Numbered from the stretch's first letter, positions 1-7,675 are shown. The stretch is 24,528 nucleotides of DNA from DATGMS01 sp040905145 (GCA_040905145.1 JBBDSC010000169.1:1-24528); one strand, 5' to 3'. Made by a program: numbers and translations. The notes: generated by a model not told the origin, from the sequence alone.

Positions 1-147
1 TTTACGGCCTTACCTTCTTATTTTGAATTTTTTTAGGCCAAGTCAGGAGTTCTGAAATTCTTGTTCTAGTGGCAAGAAAGCGGATAAATACAAAGAAATT
101 CCATTATTCCATCACATAGCACGCTATCGTGCCATCCCATTTATGAA

Positions 148-474
148 TTATTCATTTTCAAATTGAAAATTCAGGTAGGCATTTTTTAACTCCTTAAGCG
201 CATGTTGATTTTGGCCTTTGATGGCCAATGCAATCCCGGTTTCATAGACTTCCTTTGCTTTCTCGATTTCCCCCATATCGGCAAAAAATGCAGCCGCATG
301 ATAGTAAGTGGGCAGATAGTCTTTATACGAAGAAAGGAGCCGATCAAAATAGTAAGCAGCCTTCCCCTGATCATCCTTTTGGTACTCTAAGGCTAAGGCA
401 TAGAGGTTAAAAGGATTATCTGGTTCTTTTTTCAAAAACTCCAATAGTTGTTGAATGCGGTGCAAATTGCTCAT
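148..474 (-). CDS. Small tetratricopeptide-repeat (TPR) protein
   Basis: This 108-residue soluble protein is almost entirely alpha-helical and reads as two to three TPR units. One spans about residues 18-51 (N-P-F-N-L-Y-A-L-A-L-E-Y, then A-A-Y-Y-F-D-R-L-L) and the next about residues 54-87 (P-T-Y-Y-H-A-A-A-F-F-A-D-M-G, then A-K-E-V-Y-E-T-G-I). There is no signal peptide, membrane segment or catalytic motif. TPR proteins are protein-protein scaffolds, so a specific role cannot be assigned. The ATG at 474 is the natural start, with the repeat beginning soon after. The gene is divergent from etfB and separated from it by about 75 bases, so the two may share a promoter region. The family call is sound; the function is unknown. 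Confidence 0.85.
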   Translation of the reverse strand: MSNLHRIQQLLEFLKKEPDNPFNLYALALEYQKDDQGKAAYYFDRLLSSYKDYLPTYYHAAAFFADMGEIEKAKEVYETGIALAIKGQNQHALKELKNAYLNFQFENE

Positions 475-549
475 GGATCTGTTTTTTAATTAAAATGGTA
501 TTCACTAAATTCACGAAATTTAAAGAAAATAAACCTATCCCAATAATAT

Positions 550-1287
550 ATGAAAATTCTTGTTTGTATCACTCATGTTCCGGATACTACCTCCAAAATC
601 CGCTTCACGGACAATAACACCAAATTGGACAAAGCAGGTGTCCAATTTATAATTGGTCCTTATGATGATTATGCACTCGCAAGGGCAGTGGAGATAAAGG
701 AGCAAACAGGAGGGAGCTTAACAGTACTAAATGTGGGTGAGGCAGAGACAGATCCCACCTTAAGAAAAGCATTGGCCATTGGTGCAGATGAAGCCATTCG
801 CATTAATTCTTTTCCTAAAGATTCTTTATTTGTGGCCAAGCAGATCGCGCATTACGCAAAGGAAGGAGGTTATGATTTGATTTTGATGGGAAGGGAATCC
901 ATTGATTTTAATGGTGGCATGGTCCATGGCATGGTGGGGGAACTGCTGGGAATCCCTTCCATATCTCCTGTGATGAAGTTGGAGATTGATGACAATATAG
1001 GAAAATTAGCAAGGGAACTAGAAGGGGGAAAAGAATTCCTGGAAGTGAAGTTACCTTTTATTGCAGGTTGCCAGGAACCCATCGCTGAATGGAAAATACC
1101 CAATATGAGAGGCATTATGTCTGCCAGGACCAAATCGTTACAGGTAGTGGAGCCTGTTGTTGATGAAGTTTTTTCTGAAGTGGTTGAATACCAACTTCCA
1201 CCTGCCAAAGGTGCGGTAAAACTCATCGACAAAGACAATGTGGAAGAATTGGTAAGGCTCCTGAAAGGTGAAGCCAAAGTGCTTTAA
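550..1287 (+). CDS. etfB: Electron transfer flavoprotein, beta subunit
   Basis: EtfB is the AMP-binding small subunit of the soluble heterodimeric flavoprotein that takes electrons from acyl-CoA and other dehydrogenases and passes them to ETF-quinone oxidoreductase. At 245 residues it has the usual family length. It starts with the typical M-K-I-L-V-C-I-T-H-V-P-D-T strand, has a nucleotide-binding region around residues 105-130 (D-L-I-L-M-G-R-E-S-I-D), and carries the ETF-beta signature at about residues 153-173 (ARELEGG, then LPFIAG). The ATG at 550 begins exactly where the conserved N-terminal strand should. There is no Shine-Dalgarno site, which is common in this phylum. It is the first gene of an operon with etfA, 19-28 bases downstream, and the DUF151 gene. 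Confidence 0.95.
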   Translation: MKILVCITHVPDTTSKIRFTDNNTKLDKAGVQFIIGPYDDYALARAVEIKEQTGGSLTVLNVGEAETDPTLRKALAIGADEAIRINSFPKDSLFVAKQIAHYAKEGGYDLILMGRESIDFNGGMVHGMVGELLGIPSISPVMKLEIDDNIGKLARELEGGKEFLEVKLPFIAGCQEPIAEWKIPNMRGIMSARTKSLQVVEPVVDEVFSEVVEYQLPPAKGAVKLIDKDNVEELVRLLKGEAKVL

Positions 1288-1315
1288 TCAAATTTTATTT
1301 TTAAAAATGATAAGT

Positions 1316-2284
1316 ATGTCTATATTAGTATATATTGAGCAGGCGGAAGGCGACATTAAAAAGTCTTCCCTGGAGGCAATTTCTTATGCCAAGGCACTTT
1401 CAGAGAAAGAAGGTGGAAAGGTAACGGCAGTAGCTTTAGGCACCATCAGCAGTAATGCATTGGCTAAGGCTGGTTCCGCTGGCGCTGAAAAAGTACTGCA
1501 TGTAGCAGATGAAAGGTTATCGGCAGGCATTATCCAGGCCCATGCCCATGTGGTTGCTTCAGCTTTCGAACAAGAAGGGGCAAACACCTTGATTCTGGCG
1601 AAGTCCTCTTTGGGGGATGCAATAGCAGCCAGGTTGGCCATTAAATTAAATGCGGGATTGGTATCCAATGTAGTTGAGCTACCGGATCTGACTTCGGGTT
1701 ATAAGGTGAAAAGGAGCATTTATACAGGCAAGGCCTTTGCTGAGACCAATATCCTTACCGAGAATAAAATCCTAGCAGTTAAAAAAAATGCAGTTGACCT
1801 TAAAACCGATGGTGAGGAAGCCAGTGTGGAGCCTTTTGAAGTAAATCTTCCAGAGTCAGATTTTGCCGCAAAAATTACTTCTACCGATAAAGCAGCGGGA
1901 GATATATTATTGCCGGAGGCTGATATTGTAGTTTCCGGGGGCAGGGGACTGAAAGGTCCGGAAAATTGGCCCATCCTTGAAGATCTGGCCAAAGCATTGG
2001 GGGCAGCCATAGGTTGTTCCAAGCCTGTATCAGACCTTGGATGGAGGCCTCACCATGAACATGTAGGGCAGACGGGGATAAAAGTATCCCCTTCTTTGTA
2101 CATTGCTGTTGGAATTTCAGGAGCTATTCAACATCTTGCAGGTGTAAATGCATCCAAAGTCATTGTAGTGATCAACAAGGATCCTGAGGCTCCTTTTTTT
2201 AAAGCCGCTGATTATGGAATTGTGGGTGATGCATTTGAAATTTTACCTAAATTGACTGAAGCTATAAAAGTTATAAAGGAATAA
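1316..2284 (+). CDS. etfA: Electron transfer flavoprotein, alpha subunit
   Basis: EtfA is the FAD-binding large subunit that pairs with the EtfB encoded just upstream. From ATG 1316 it is 322 residues and begins M-S-I-L-V-Y-I-E-Q, the normal first strand. The C-terminal third is the FAD domain: a G-G-R-G-L-K-G-P-E-N-W motif, then G-W-R-P-H-H-E-H-V-G-Q-T-G, and the ETF-alpha signature Y-I-A-V-G-I-S-G-A-I-Q-H-L-A-G followed by V-I-N-K-D-P-E-A-P-F-F. The reading frame can be extended to a GTG at 1268 inside etfB, and another ATG lies at 1307. Homology to the family start favours 1316, with 1307 as the alternative. It is co-transcribed with etfB and followed after 3 bases by the DUF151 gene. Confidence 0.94.
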   Translation: MSILVYIEQAEGDIKKSSLEAISYAKALSEKEGGKVTAVALGTISSNALAKAGSAGAEKVLHVADERLSAGIIQAHAHVVASAFEQEGANTLILAKSSLGDAIAARLAIKLNAGLVSNVVELPDLTSGYKVKRSIYTGKAFAETNILTENKILAVKKNAVDLKTDGEEASVEPFEVNLPESDFAAKITSTDKAAGDILLPEADIVVSGGRGLKGPENWPILEDLAKALGAAIGCSKPVSDLGWRPHHEHVGQTGIKVSPSLYIAVGISGAIQHLAGVNASKVIVVINKDPEAPFFKAADYGIVGDAFEILPKLTEAIKVIKE

Positions 2285-2287
2285 TTT

Positions 2288-2890
2288 GTGGAGAACTCTA
2301 TTGAACTAGAAATATTAGGATTATCATCAAACCATTCTCAATCCGGGTCATTTACCCTGATTTTAGGCGAAGTGGAGGGGAGAAGGAGACTTCCAATAGT
2401 AATAGGTATGTTCGAAGCTCAGGCAATTGCCATAGAAATCGAGAAAATTATCCCAAACAGGCCCATGACGCATGACTTGTTTAAGTCCTTTTCCTCGAAT
2501 TTCGGGTTTGCTATCGAGCATATATTGATCTCCGATATGAGGGAAGGAGTATTTTATGCTAAAATTGTTTGTCATAGTGCTGCAAAGACTGTAGAAATAG
2601 ATGCAAGGCCTTCTGATGCGATTGCCATTGCTGTTAGATTTGATGCGCCCATTTATTGTTCCCTGCCTGTCATGTCTGAAGCTGCCATCGAGTTCAGTGA
2701 AGAAGATGAAAAAAAAGAGCAGGAATCGGCCTCTAAAAGTACGCCTTCCTCAGGCACAAAGAAAAAATCCGATACCTCACTCAAAGATTATAGTCTGGAC
2801 AAGCTGAACCAAATGCTGGACAAAGCAATCACAAGTGAGGATTATGAAAAAGCGGCCAGATTAAGGGATGAAATTAACCGCAGGAATTAG
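2288..2890 (+). CDS. Bifunctional nuclease-family protein (DUF151) with C-terminal UVR motif
   Basis: This 200-residue protein has an N-terminal DUF151 domain at about residues 1-140 (I-E-L-E-I-L-G-L-S, L-P-I-V-I-G-M-F-E-A-Q-A-I-A, R-P-S-D-A-I-A-I-A-V-R). A low-complexity, Lys/Glu/Ser-rich linker follows, and then a UvrB/UvrC (UVR) motif at about residues 165-200 (L-D-K-A-I-T-S-E-D-Y-E-K-A-A-R-L-R-D-E-I). DUF151 members have been described as DNases/RNases in plants and bacteria, and the UVR helical hairpin mediates protein contacts; the substrate here is unknown. The start is a GTG at 2288, three bases after the etfA stop, which implies translational coupling. A hairpin terminator follows at 2898-2921, so this is the last gene of the etf operon. 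Confidence 0.9.
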   Translation: MENSIELEILGLSSNHSQSGSFTLILGEVEGRRRLPIVIGMFEAQAIAIEIEKIIPNRPMTHDLFKSFSSNFGFAIEHILISDMREGVFYAKIVCHSAAKTVEIDARPSDAIAIAVRFDAPIYCSLPVMSEAAIEFSEEDEKKEQESASKSTPSSGTKKKSDTSLKDYSLDKLNQMLDKAITSEDYEKAARLRDEINRRN

Positions 2891-2897
2891 AGAAATA

Positions 2898-2921
2898 CGG
2901 AGAATATCACTCCGGCTTTTT
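2898..2921 (+). terminator. Rho-independent terminator after the etfB-etfA-DUF151 operon
   Basis: The inverted repeat CGGAG (2898-2902) / CTCCG (2910-2914) encloses a 7-base loop and is followed by GC and a run of five T. It begins eight bases after the DUF151 stop codon. The stem is short, so termination may be partial. Confidence 0.6.
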
Positions 2922-3010
2922 CTAATTTTGTTTCACATTAAAACCCCGCTACTTGCCGCCTTGTTGAAAACTAGTCATTAAGGCTGAAAGGCAGCACATC
3001 AAATGAATGA

Positions 3011-4297
3011 ATGGATTACTTCAGGGGTTTATTAGGGATTTTTGCGCTTCTAGGAGTAGCTTTTATTTTCTCTTCCAATAAAAAATCAATAGATTGGCGC
3101 CTGGTGGGTGTTGGGGTATTCCTTCAAATTCTATTTGGCTTTCTAATCACCAAAATAGATTTTGTCGCCCATCTTTTTTTGAACGTGAGCCGTGGCTTCG
3201 TGAAGTTTCTTAGCTTTTCCCAAGATGGTGCGATTTTTCTTTTTGGGGACCTGGCCAGGGATTCATTTGGGTTTATTTTTGCCTTTCAGGTTTTACCTAC
3301 TATTATTTTCTTTTCCACTGTTTCTGCGGCCTTATATTACATGGGAATCTTGCAGAAAATAGTATTTGGGATTGCATGGTTGATGTCAAAGTCGATGCGG
3401 TTGTCTGGTGCTGAGAGTTTGTCGGCTGCAGGCAATATATTTCTGGGGCAAACCGAAGCTCCTTTACTGGTAAAGCCATTTATACCTACCATGAGCCGTT
3501 CGGAATTAATGTGTCTGATGACCGGGGGCATGGCCACAATTGCAGGGGGGGTATTGGCCGGTTATGTCGCATTCTTGGGAGGGGAAAGCGTAGAAGAACA
3601 GAGCAAATTTGCCGCTTATCTTCTGGGGGCCAGTATCATGAATGCCCCTGCCGCCATTGTTATGTCCAAGATCATTATTCCTCAGACCGATCCTGAAAAA
3701 CTTGATGACAGGTTGGAAGTTAGTGGGGAAAGCATGGGAGTGAATCTTATTGACGCCATGTCCAGGGGAGCTTCGGATGGTCTTAAATTGGCATTGAACG
3801 TGGGAGGGATGCTTCTCGCTTTTATTGCGGTTATTGCTGCTATAAATTACATTTTATCAGGTTTGATAGGGGAATATACCGGCTTAAATGCTTTGGTGGC
3901 AAGTTCTACGGGGGGGCAGTTTCAAGGTTTTTCACTGGAATATATATTAGGACAGGTATTTAGGGTATTTGCTTGGCTTATAGGGGTTGAATGGCAAGAT
4001 ACGCTTCAAGTGGGGTCTTTATTGGGGCAAAAAACAGTCATCAATGAGTTCGTAGCTTATTTGGGATTGGCCGAGTTAAAGGAGGCCGGTTCCTTATCAC
4101 CGAAGTCAGTGGTAATCGCCACGTATGCTTTGTGCGGATTTTCTAATTTCAGCTCAATAGCCATTCAGGTAGGTGGGATTGGAAGCATAGCACCAAACAA
4201 ACAAGGGGAATTATCAAAATTGGGTATGAGTGCTTTGCTGGCCGCCTCATTGGCCTGTATGATGACAGCAGCGATAGCGGGGGCTTTGTTCGGATAA
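3011..4297 (+). CDS. Concentrative nucleoside transporter (CNT/NupC family)
   Basis: This inner-membrane symporter of 428 residues would take up nucleosides with H+ or Na+. It is highly hydrophobic throughout. It carries the CNT substrate-site motifs: G-Q-T-E-A-P-L at residues 146-152, G-A-S-I-M-N-A-P-A-A at 206-215, N-E-F-V-A-Y at 345-350, and G-F-S-N-F-S-S-I at 376-383. These correspond to the helix-hairpin elements that contact nucleoside base and ribose in characterised CNTs. Length and motif order match full-length bacterial members. The ATG at 3011 precedes the first membrane segment directly; an overlapping upstream ATGAATGAATG run leaves little room for another start. It converges with the cyclophilin gene on the terminator at 4319-4358. 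Whether it uses Na+ or H+ cannot be read here. Confidence 0.92.
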   Translation: MDYFRGLLGIFALLGVAFIFSSNKKSIDWRLVGVGVFLQILFGFLITKIDFVAHLFLNVSRGFVKFLSFSQDGAIFLFGDLARDSFGFIFAFQVLPTIIFFSTVSAALYYMGILQKIVFGIAWLMSKSMRLSGAESLSAAGNIFLGQTEAPLLVKPFIPTMSRSELMCLMTGGMATIAGGVLAGYVAFLGGESVEEQSKFAAYLLGASIMNAPAAIVMSKIIIPQTDPEKLDDRLEVSGESMGVNLIDAMSRGASDGLKLALNVGGMLLAFIAVIAAINYILSGLIGEYTGLNALVASSTGGQFQGFSLEYILGQVFRVFAWLIGVEWQDTLQVGSLLGQKTVINEFVAYLGLAELKEAGSLSPKSVVIATYALCGFSNFSSIAIQVGGIGSIAPNKQGELSKLGMSALLAASLACMMTAAIAGALFG

Positions 4298-4318
4298 GGA
4301 TTCCAAAAAAATTGTTAA

Positions 4319-4358
4319 CCGAAAAGCCATCCGCGGAGGCGGATGGCTTTTCGGTTTT
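4319..4358. terminator. Perfect 16-bp bidirectional terminator between convergent genes
   Basis: The left arm 4319-4334 and right arm 4339-4354 are exact reverse complements (16 bp, GC-rich core, 4-base loop GGAG). On the plus strand the stem is followed by TTTTAT. On the minus strand it is followed after about 7 bases by a run of seven T (4304-4310 read in reverse). It serves the CNT gene on plus and the cyclophilin gene on minus. Its T tract overlaps the cyclophilin stop codon, which begins two bases beyond the stem. Confidence 0.88.
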
Positions 4359-4791
4359 ATTCGTTGACGATGACTTTTTTTATCTTATCGCCTTGTTGGA
4401 TCTGATCCACGAGATCTATTCCCTCCACTACTTTTCCAAAGCAAGTGTGGTTTCTATCCAGGTGCTTGGTGTTTTCCCTGCTGTGGCAGATGAAAAACTG
4501 AGAACCTCCGGTGTTTTTACCAGCATGGGCCATGGACAAAACGCCTTTATCATGATATTGATTTTCCCCAGTAAGTTCGCAATCAATTTGATAACCGGGA
4601 CCACCTGTACCATCCCCTTTTGGACAACCCCCCTGGATCACAAAATTGGGAATCACCCGATGAAAATTAAGCCCTTCATAAAATCCTTCTTTGGATAGCT
4701 TTATAAAATTGTTAACAGTGTTGGGGGCATCTTTTTCATAAAATTCCACTTTCATTACCCCTTTTTCGGTATGTATTTCTGCTGTTTTCAT
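4357..4791 (-). CDS. Cyclophilin-type peptidyl-prolyl cis-trans isomerase
   Basis: This cytoplasmic PPIase has 144 residues, a compact single cyclophilin domain with no signal peptide. Catalytic-site residues are visible: F-H-R-V-I-P-N-F-V-I-Q-G-G at residues 43-55 (active-site Arg45, Phe50, Gln53), M-A-H-A-G at 88-92, G-G-S-Q-F-F-I at 95-101, and L-D-R-N-H-T-C-F-G-K-V at 111-121. The frame opens further at a TTG (4806), but ATG 4791 gives the canonical short M-K-T-A-E-I-H-T start and is preferred. Such proteins accelerate prolyl isomerisation during protein folding. The gene ends against the bidirectional terminator shared with the nucleoside transporter. A long plus-strand frame across it is only a shadow. 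Confidence 0.93.
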   Translation of the reverse strand: MKTAEIHTEKGVMKVEFYEKDAPNTVNNFIKLSKEGFYEGLNFHRVIPNFVIQGGCPKGDGTGGPGYQIDCELTGENQYHDKGVLSMAHAGKNTGGSQFFICHSRENTKHLDRNHTCFGKVVEGIDLVDQIQQGDKIKKVIVNE

Positions 4792-4977
4792 ATTTGTTTT
4801 TTTCAAAAATAAGAATTATCAAAAGCTAAAGAAATTTTTTATTAGAAATTATGCCATTTGAAAATGGCCAAATGTATTTGAAGATGGACCTGTATGTAGA
4901 ATTAAACAACATAACCAGCCGAACTTTCCTTACTTGGATTGATTTTTGAGATCAGGTTTCTAAAAAAATGATTTGTT

Positions 4978-5247
4978 ATGGATAATAGGGAAAAATTGGA
5001 AAAAATGGATCGGGCTATAAGATTAATGGAAGATCTGAGACACAGCCAGGAAGCACTAGTTGAAAAGGCCGCCCAGTTACAGATGGATGCCATGTCTTTT
5101 AATTTTCAGCAAATGGAAAAGAATATGGGGGACTTGTATTCCCGCTATGGGGAATCTTTGGATATGTTAATTGAAGAGTTGGAGCGATTTGAGGCAAAGA
5201 GAAATAAATTTGAAAAAGATAATAAGTTGGATCAGCCTGAATTATAA
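4978..5247 (+). CDS. Small charged coiled-coil protein, function unknown
   Basis: I do not recognise this 89-residue protein. It is strongly charged (Glu, Lys, Asp, Arg), has no signal peptide or membrane segment, and is predicted almost wholly helical. Heptad-like spacing of Leu, Met and Ile runs from about residue 5 to 80 (L-E-K-M-D-R-A-I-R-L-M-E-D-L, then L-D-M-L-I-E-E-L-E-R-F-E), consistent with a coiled coil. It starts at ATG 4978 and stands alone between a divergent cyclophilin gene and the pckA remnant. The codon use looks ordinary for the window. It is probably a real gene, but no function can be assigned. Confidence 0.65.
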   Translation: MDNREKLEKMDRAIRLMEDLRHSQEALVEKAAQLQMDAMSFNFQQMEKNMGDLYSRYGESLDMLIEELERFEAKRNKFEKDNKLDQPEL

Positions 5248-5288
5248 CCAGGCTGCAACCACTTTTTCTTTTTGCCTTATTTTAATAA

Positions 5289-5639
5289 TTACACTTTTGG
5301 TGCACCCGAAGAAATAGCTTCTGTGGCAAAATCCGGCATATTTCTCAAAATTCTTCACAAATTGTTGCGCTACTTTTTTTGCGGTTTTATCATAATCTGA
5401 TTTATTTCCCAGGTATCCTTGGGGTTTAATAACTCATCAGGCACCTCAGGGCAGGATTGAGGTATTTCAACCCCGAATATTTCATGGGTACTGTAGGCAT
5501 CCCTTGCATACACCTTTTTATCTTCCAGATAACTTATCATCTTTTCCAGCAGTGCATCAAACTTTTCAGGACTAAATGGAATATTTATCTCCCCCCACCA
5601 AATGCTGTTTTCATTATTGGTGTCTTTAACAATAAGTGT
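5289..5639 (-). pseudogene. pckA: Decayed remnant of ATP-dependent phosphoenolpyruvate carboxykinase
   Basis: Read on the minus strand, this stretch encodes two ends of ATP-type PEP carboxykinase joined together. The first part (from 5639) matches the N-terminal domain: I-V-K-D, then W-W-G-E-I-N-I-P-F-S-P-E-K-F-D-A-L, then V-Y-A-R-D-A-Y. It then jumps to the extreme C-terminus: S-T-H-E-I-F-G-V-E-I-P, then PQSCPEVPDELLNPKDTW. Near 5400 the frame shifts (next homology D-Y-D-K-T-A-K-K-V-A-Q-Q-F-V-K-N-F-E-K-Y-A), and near 5332 it shifts back, finishing F-A-T-E-A-I-S-S-G-A-P-K-V and a stop at 5289-5291. An intact enzyme has roughly 530-540 residues. Here the catalytic middle (P-loop and metal ligands) is gone, an in-frame stop sits just before the first codon of the remnant, and the true N-terminus is not recognisable. 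It cannot be functional; a working copy presumably lies elsewhere in the genome. Confidence 0.85.
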
Positions 5640-5875
5640 TTATTTTTTGATTCAATAATATTCAGTAAAAGGGATACATTAAAAAAAATGCATTATCATT
5701 GTGAATTCTACTTCAGTGTCGTTTATGTCAAAACTCCAATTGTGAAGTCAGGTAATCCCTTAATTTTAGACTGCCTCTTTAGCCCTGCAAAGTGGGTTAT
5801 TGCTTAGGTTTTAACTCTATAACTCTATTACCTTGAATCCAAATTTTAAAATCCTTAAACTATTTATGTGATCGA
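5640..5875. other. Non-coding stretch upstream of the POT transporter gene
   Basis: No credible gene is present between the pckA remnant and the transporter start. There is a short tandem 8-base duplication AACTCTAT at 5813-5828. On the minus strand, the string G-L-P-D-F-T-I-G-V-L-T is readable near 5728-5761 before a stop; I could not assign it. The region should carry the transporter promoter, but no convincing TTG-N20-TAnnTTTG match was found. Confidence 0.4.
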
Positions 5876-7468
5876 ATGTCGGAAAGCAATGAGAAATTTA
5901 TAGGAAAGCACCATGCTCCGGAGGATCTATTTGAAGGGCCTCAGATCTTCGGCCACCCAAAGGGCCTGATGACCTTGTTTTTTACGGAAATGTGGGAAAG
6001 ATTCAGTTATTATGGCATGCGTGCCTTATTGATTCTCTTTATGACTACAGCCGTGGCAGAAGGTGGTTTGGGTTTTGATGATCAGACGTCCGGTGCAATA
6101 TATGGGTTATATTCCATGGGGGTGTATCTATTGGCCCTGCCGGGAGGATGGTTTGCCGACCGGATTTTTGGGCTTAAAAAATCTGTTTGGTACGGAGGTA
6201 TTATTATTACTTTGGGCCATTTTACCATGGCTTTTCCGGGGGTAGTTTCCTTGTTTGATACCGAGGTTGTTGAGAAAACAGTTTTAAATCCCCTAGATAC
6301 CACTTCCTTTTATTTGGGATTGATCCTGATCGTTTTTGGTACGGGCTTATTAAAGCCAAATATCAGTTCTATCGTCGGCAAACTCTATCCTGAAGGGAGC
6401 AGCAAAAGGGATGCTGGGTTTTCGATATTTTATATGGGAATAAATCTGGGAGCACTTATTGCGCCCATTGCATGCAGTACCCTGGCTATCTATGATTGGC
6501 ATTTGGGTTTTGGATTAGCTGGGTTCGGGATGTTTCTGGGGCTGATACAATTTAAGCTCACCAACAGGCATCTTGAAGGTGTGGGGGAGGAAGTACAAGC
6601 GGTAACACCGGAGGAAAAACAGGAGCGCCGTAAAATGATCCGGATATCAGGTGCCGCCATAAGCTTGGTTGTCTTATTAATTATACTGGTATTTCAGGGC
6701 ATCATACCCATAGATGCCAGTGCATTGGCAGCCGCATCCAATAATATTATCGCAATAGTGGCCTTACTTTATTTTAGTTATCTGATCTTTTTTGGGGGCT
6801 TGAACATAGATGAAAAGAAAAAAGTAGGGGTAATAGCCATCCTTTTCTTGTTTTCTGCGATTTTTTGGTCTGGGTTTGAACAGGCAGGATCATCATTGAA
6901 TTTATTTGCCGAGCGGTTTACGGATAGGACAGTTTTGGGTTGGGAGATTCCAACCGGATATTTCCAATCCATCAATTCGATGTTTATCATTATTTTTGCG
7001 CCCATTTTTGGGGCGATGTGGGTATGGTTGGGTAGGAGAAACTTGGAACCCAGTTCACCGCTGAAGTTTGCCTTTGGTCTGATTCTCCTAGGGGTTGGGT
7101 TCTTTGTGATGTATTTTGCCGCCAAAATTGCTGCTTCGGGAAATCTTGCCGCACCTACCTGGTTAATTTTAACTTATCTGTTCCATACTTTTGGGGAATT
7201 GAGCTTGAGCCCCGTCGGTTTAAGTTTGACCACCAAATTGGCCCCGGAAAAATATAGCGGACAGATGATGGGGATGTGGTTTTTATCTATTGCTTTGGGC
7301 AATTTAATTGCAGGAAGAATAGCAGGGGAAGCCAGTGGCGGGACGGAAGAAGCTCTTCAGCAAATGCCGAGTCAATATTTATTGATTGTAGCAACAGTGG
7401 TAGGAGCTGGTGTTCTTCTATTGATACTGAGCAGGCCCATCCGGAAGTTAATGGGAAATGTGCATTAA
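5876..7468 (+). CDS. Proton-dependent oligopeptide transporter (POT/PTR family)
   Basis: This major-facilitator-type inner-membrane carrier imports di- and tripeptides with protons. It has 530 residues and is highly hydrophobic. The first helix carries the proton-coupling motif E-x-x-E-R at residues 38-42, in the context F-T-E-M-W-E-R-F-S-Y-Y-G-M-R-A-L-L, which is the classic POT signature. A second family signature, F-Y-M-G-I-N-L-G-A-L-I-A-P, follows in the region of helices 4-5. A charged linker around residues 245-260 separates the two helical bundles. A Phe-His-Thr-Phe-Gly-Glu-Leu motif in the C-terminal half is also typical. ATG 5876 gives a hydrophilic N-terminal tail of about 30 residues, normal for the family. 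A strong terminator follows at 7491. Confidence 0.94.
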   Translation: MSESNEKFIGKHHAPEDLFEGPQIFGHPKGLMTLFFTEMWERFSYYGMRALLILFMTTAVAEGGLGFDDQTSGAIYGLYSMGVYLLALPGGWFADRIFGLKKSVWYGGIIITLGHFTMAFPGVVSLFDTEVVEKTVLNPLDTTSFYLGLILIVFGTGLLKPNISSIVGKLYPEGSSKRDAGFSIFYMGINLGALIAPIACSTLAIYDWHLGFGLAGFGMFLGLIQFKLTNRHLEGVGEEVQAVTPEEKQERRKMIRISGAAISLVVLLIILVFQGIIPIDASALAAASNNIIAIVALLYFSYLIFFGGLNIDEKKKVGVIAILFLFSAIFWSGFEQAGSSLNLFAERFTDRTVLGWEIPTGYFQSINSMFIIIFAPIFGAMWVWLGRRNLEPSSPLKFAFGLILLGVGFFVMYFAAKIAASGNLAAPTWLILTYLFHTFGELSLSPVGLSLTTKLAPEKYSGQMMGMWFLSIALGNLIAGRIAGEASGGTEEALQQMPSQYLLIVATVVGAGVLLLILSRPIRKLMGNVH

Positions 7469-7490
7469 ATAATGGCATATCTCAGGTACC

Positions 7491-7526
7491 ATAAAAAAGG
7501 CGGGCTAGGAAGCCTGCCTTTTTTAT
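7491..7526. terminator. Bidirectional terminator downstream of the POT transporter gene
   Basis: Arms 7491-7506 and 7511-7526 pair over 16 positions with one G-T wobble and a 4-base loop (AGGA). The A-rich outer part on the left and T-rich outer part on the right make it usable from both sides. It lies between the transporter gene (plus) and the 48-codon membrane microprotein gene (minus). Confidence 0.85.
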
Positions 7527-7528
7527 GA

Positions 7529-7675
7529 TTACTTCTTCGGTTCCTTATTTTTAAATAAGGTTTTTCTAATATCAAGAGTTGATACTGCCGCTGCCAAACC
7601 AATTAAAATACAAACGATCAATAAAAACACCTGCGCACCAGATGCAAGCGGAGAACTGAATATTTCTAGTAACAT
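7529..7675 (-). CDS. Single-pass membrane microprotein, 48 residues
   Basis: From ATG 7675 this encodes 48 residues: a short N-terminus, one strongly hydrophobic helix at about residues 14-31 (V-F-L-L-I-V-C-I-L-I-G-L-A-A-A-V), and a basic tail ending K-N-K-E-P-K-K. The basic tail after the helix predicts a cytoplasmic C-terminus. The frame can be extended upstream to 7735, but that extension is Cys/Ser/Thr-rich and unlike a natural start. I do not recognise a family. It converges on the terminator at 7491-7526, which supports a transcribed minus-strand unit. No function is proposed. Confidence 0.55.
   Translation of the reverse strand: MLLEIFSSPLASGAQVFLLIVCILIGLAAAVSTLDIRKTLFKNKEPKK

Noticed and set aside
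119..132. Small hairpin GCACG-CTAT-CGTGC downstream of the TPR gene
   Set aside because: It has only a 5-bp stem and no T tract on the minus strand, so it is not supported as a terminator.
870..1277. Minus-strand frame of 135 codons within etfB
   Set aside because: It is antisense to the ETF-beta signature region, with Ser/Thr-rich low-complexity content typical of a shadow frame.
4312..4698. Plus-strand frame of 128 codons antisense to the cyclophilin gene
   Set aside because: It begins inside the terminator hairpin and is fully covered by a well-conserved minus-strand gene.
5728..5761. Readable string G-L-P-D-F-T-I-G-V-L-T on the minus strand, possibly the missing N-terminus of pckA
   Set aside because: Only G-V-L-T resembles the PEPCK N-terminal region, the spacing to the next homologous segment is wrong, and stops follow directly.
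5457..5807. Plus-strand open frame of 116 codons between the coiled-coil gene and the POT transporter gene
   Set aside because: It lies antisense to the pckA remnant, its composition is unlike the neighbouring genes, and the minus-strand homology explains the first half.
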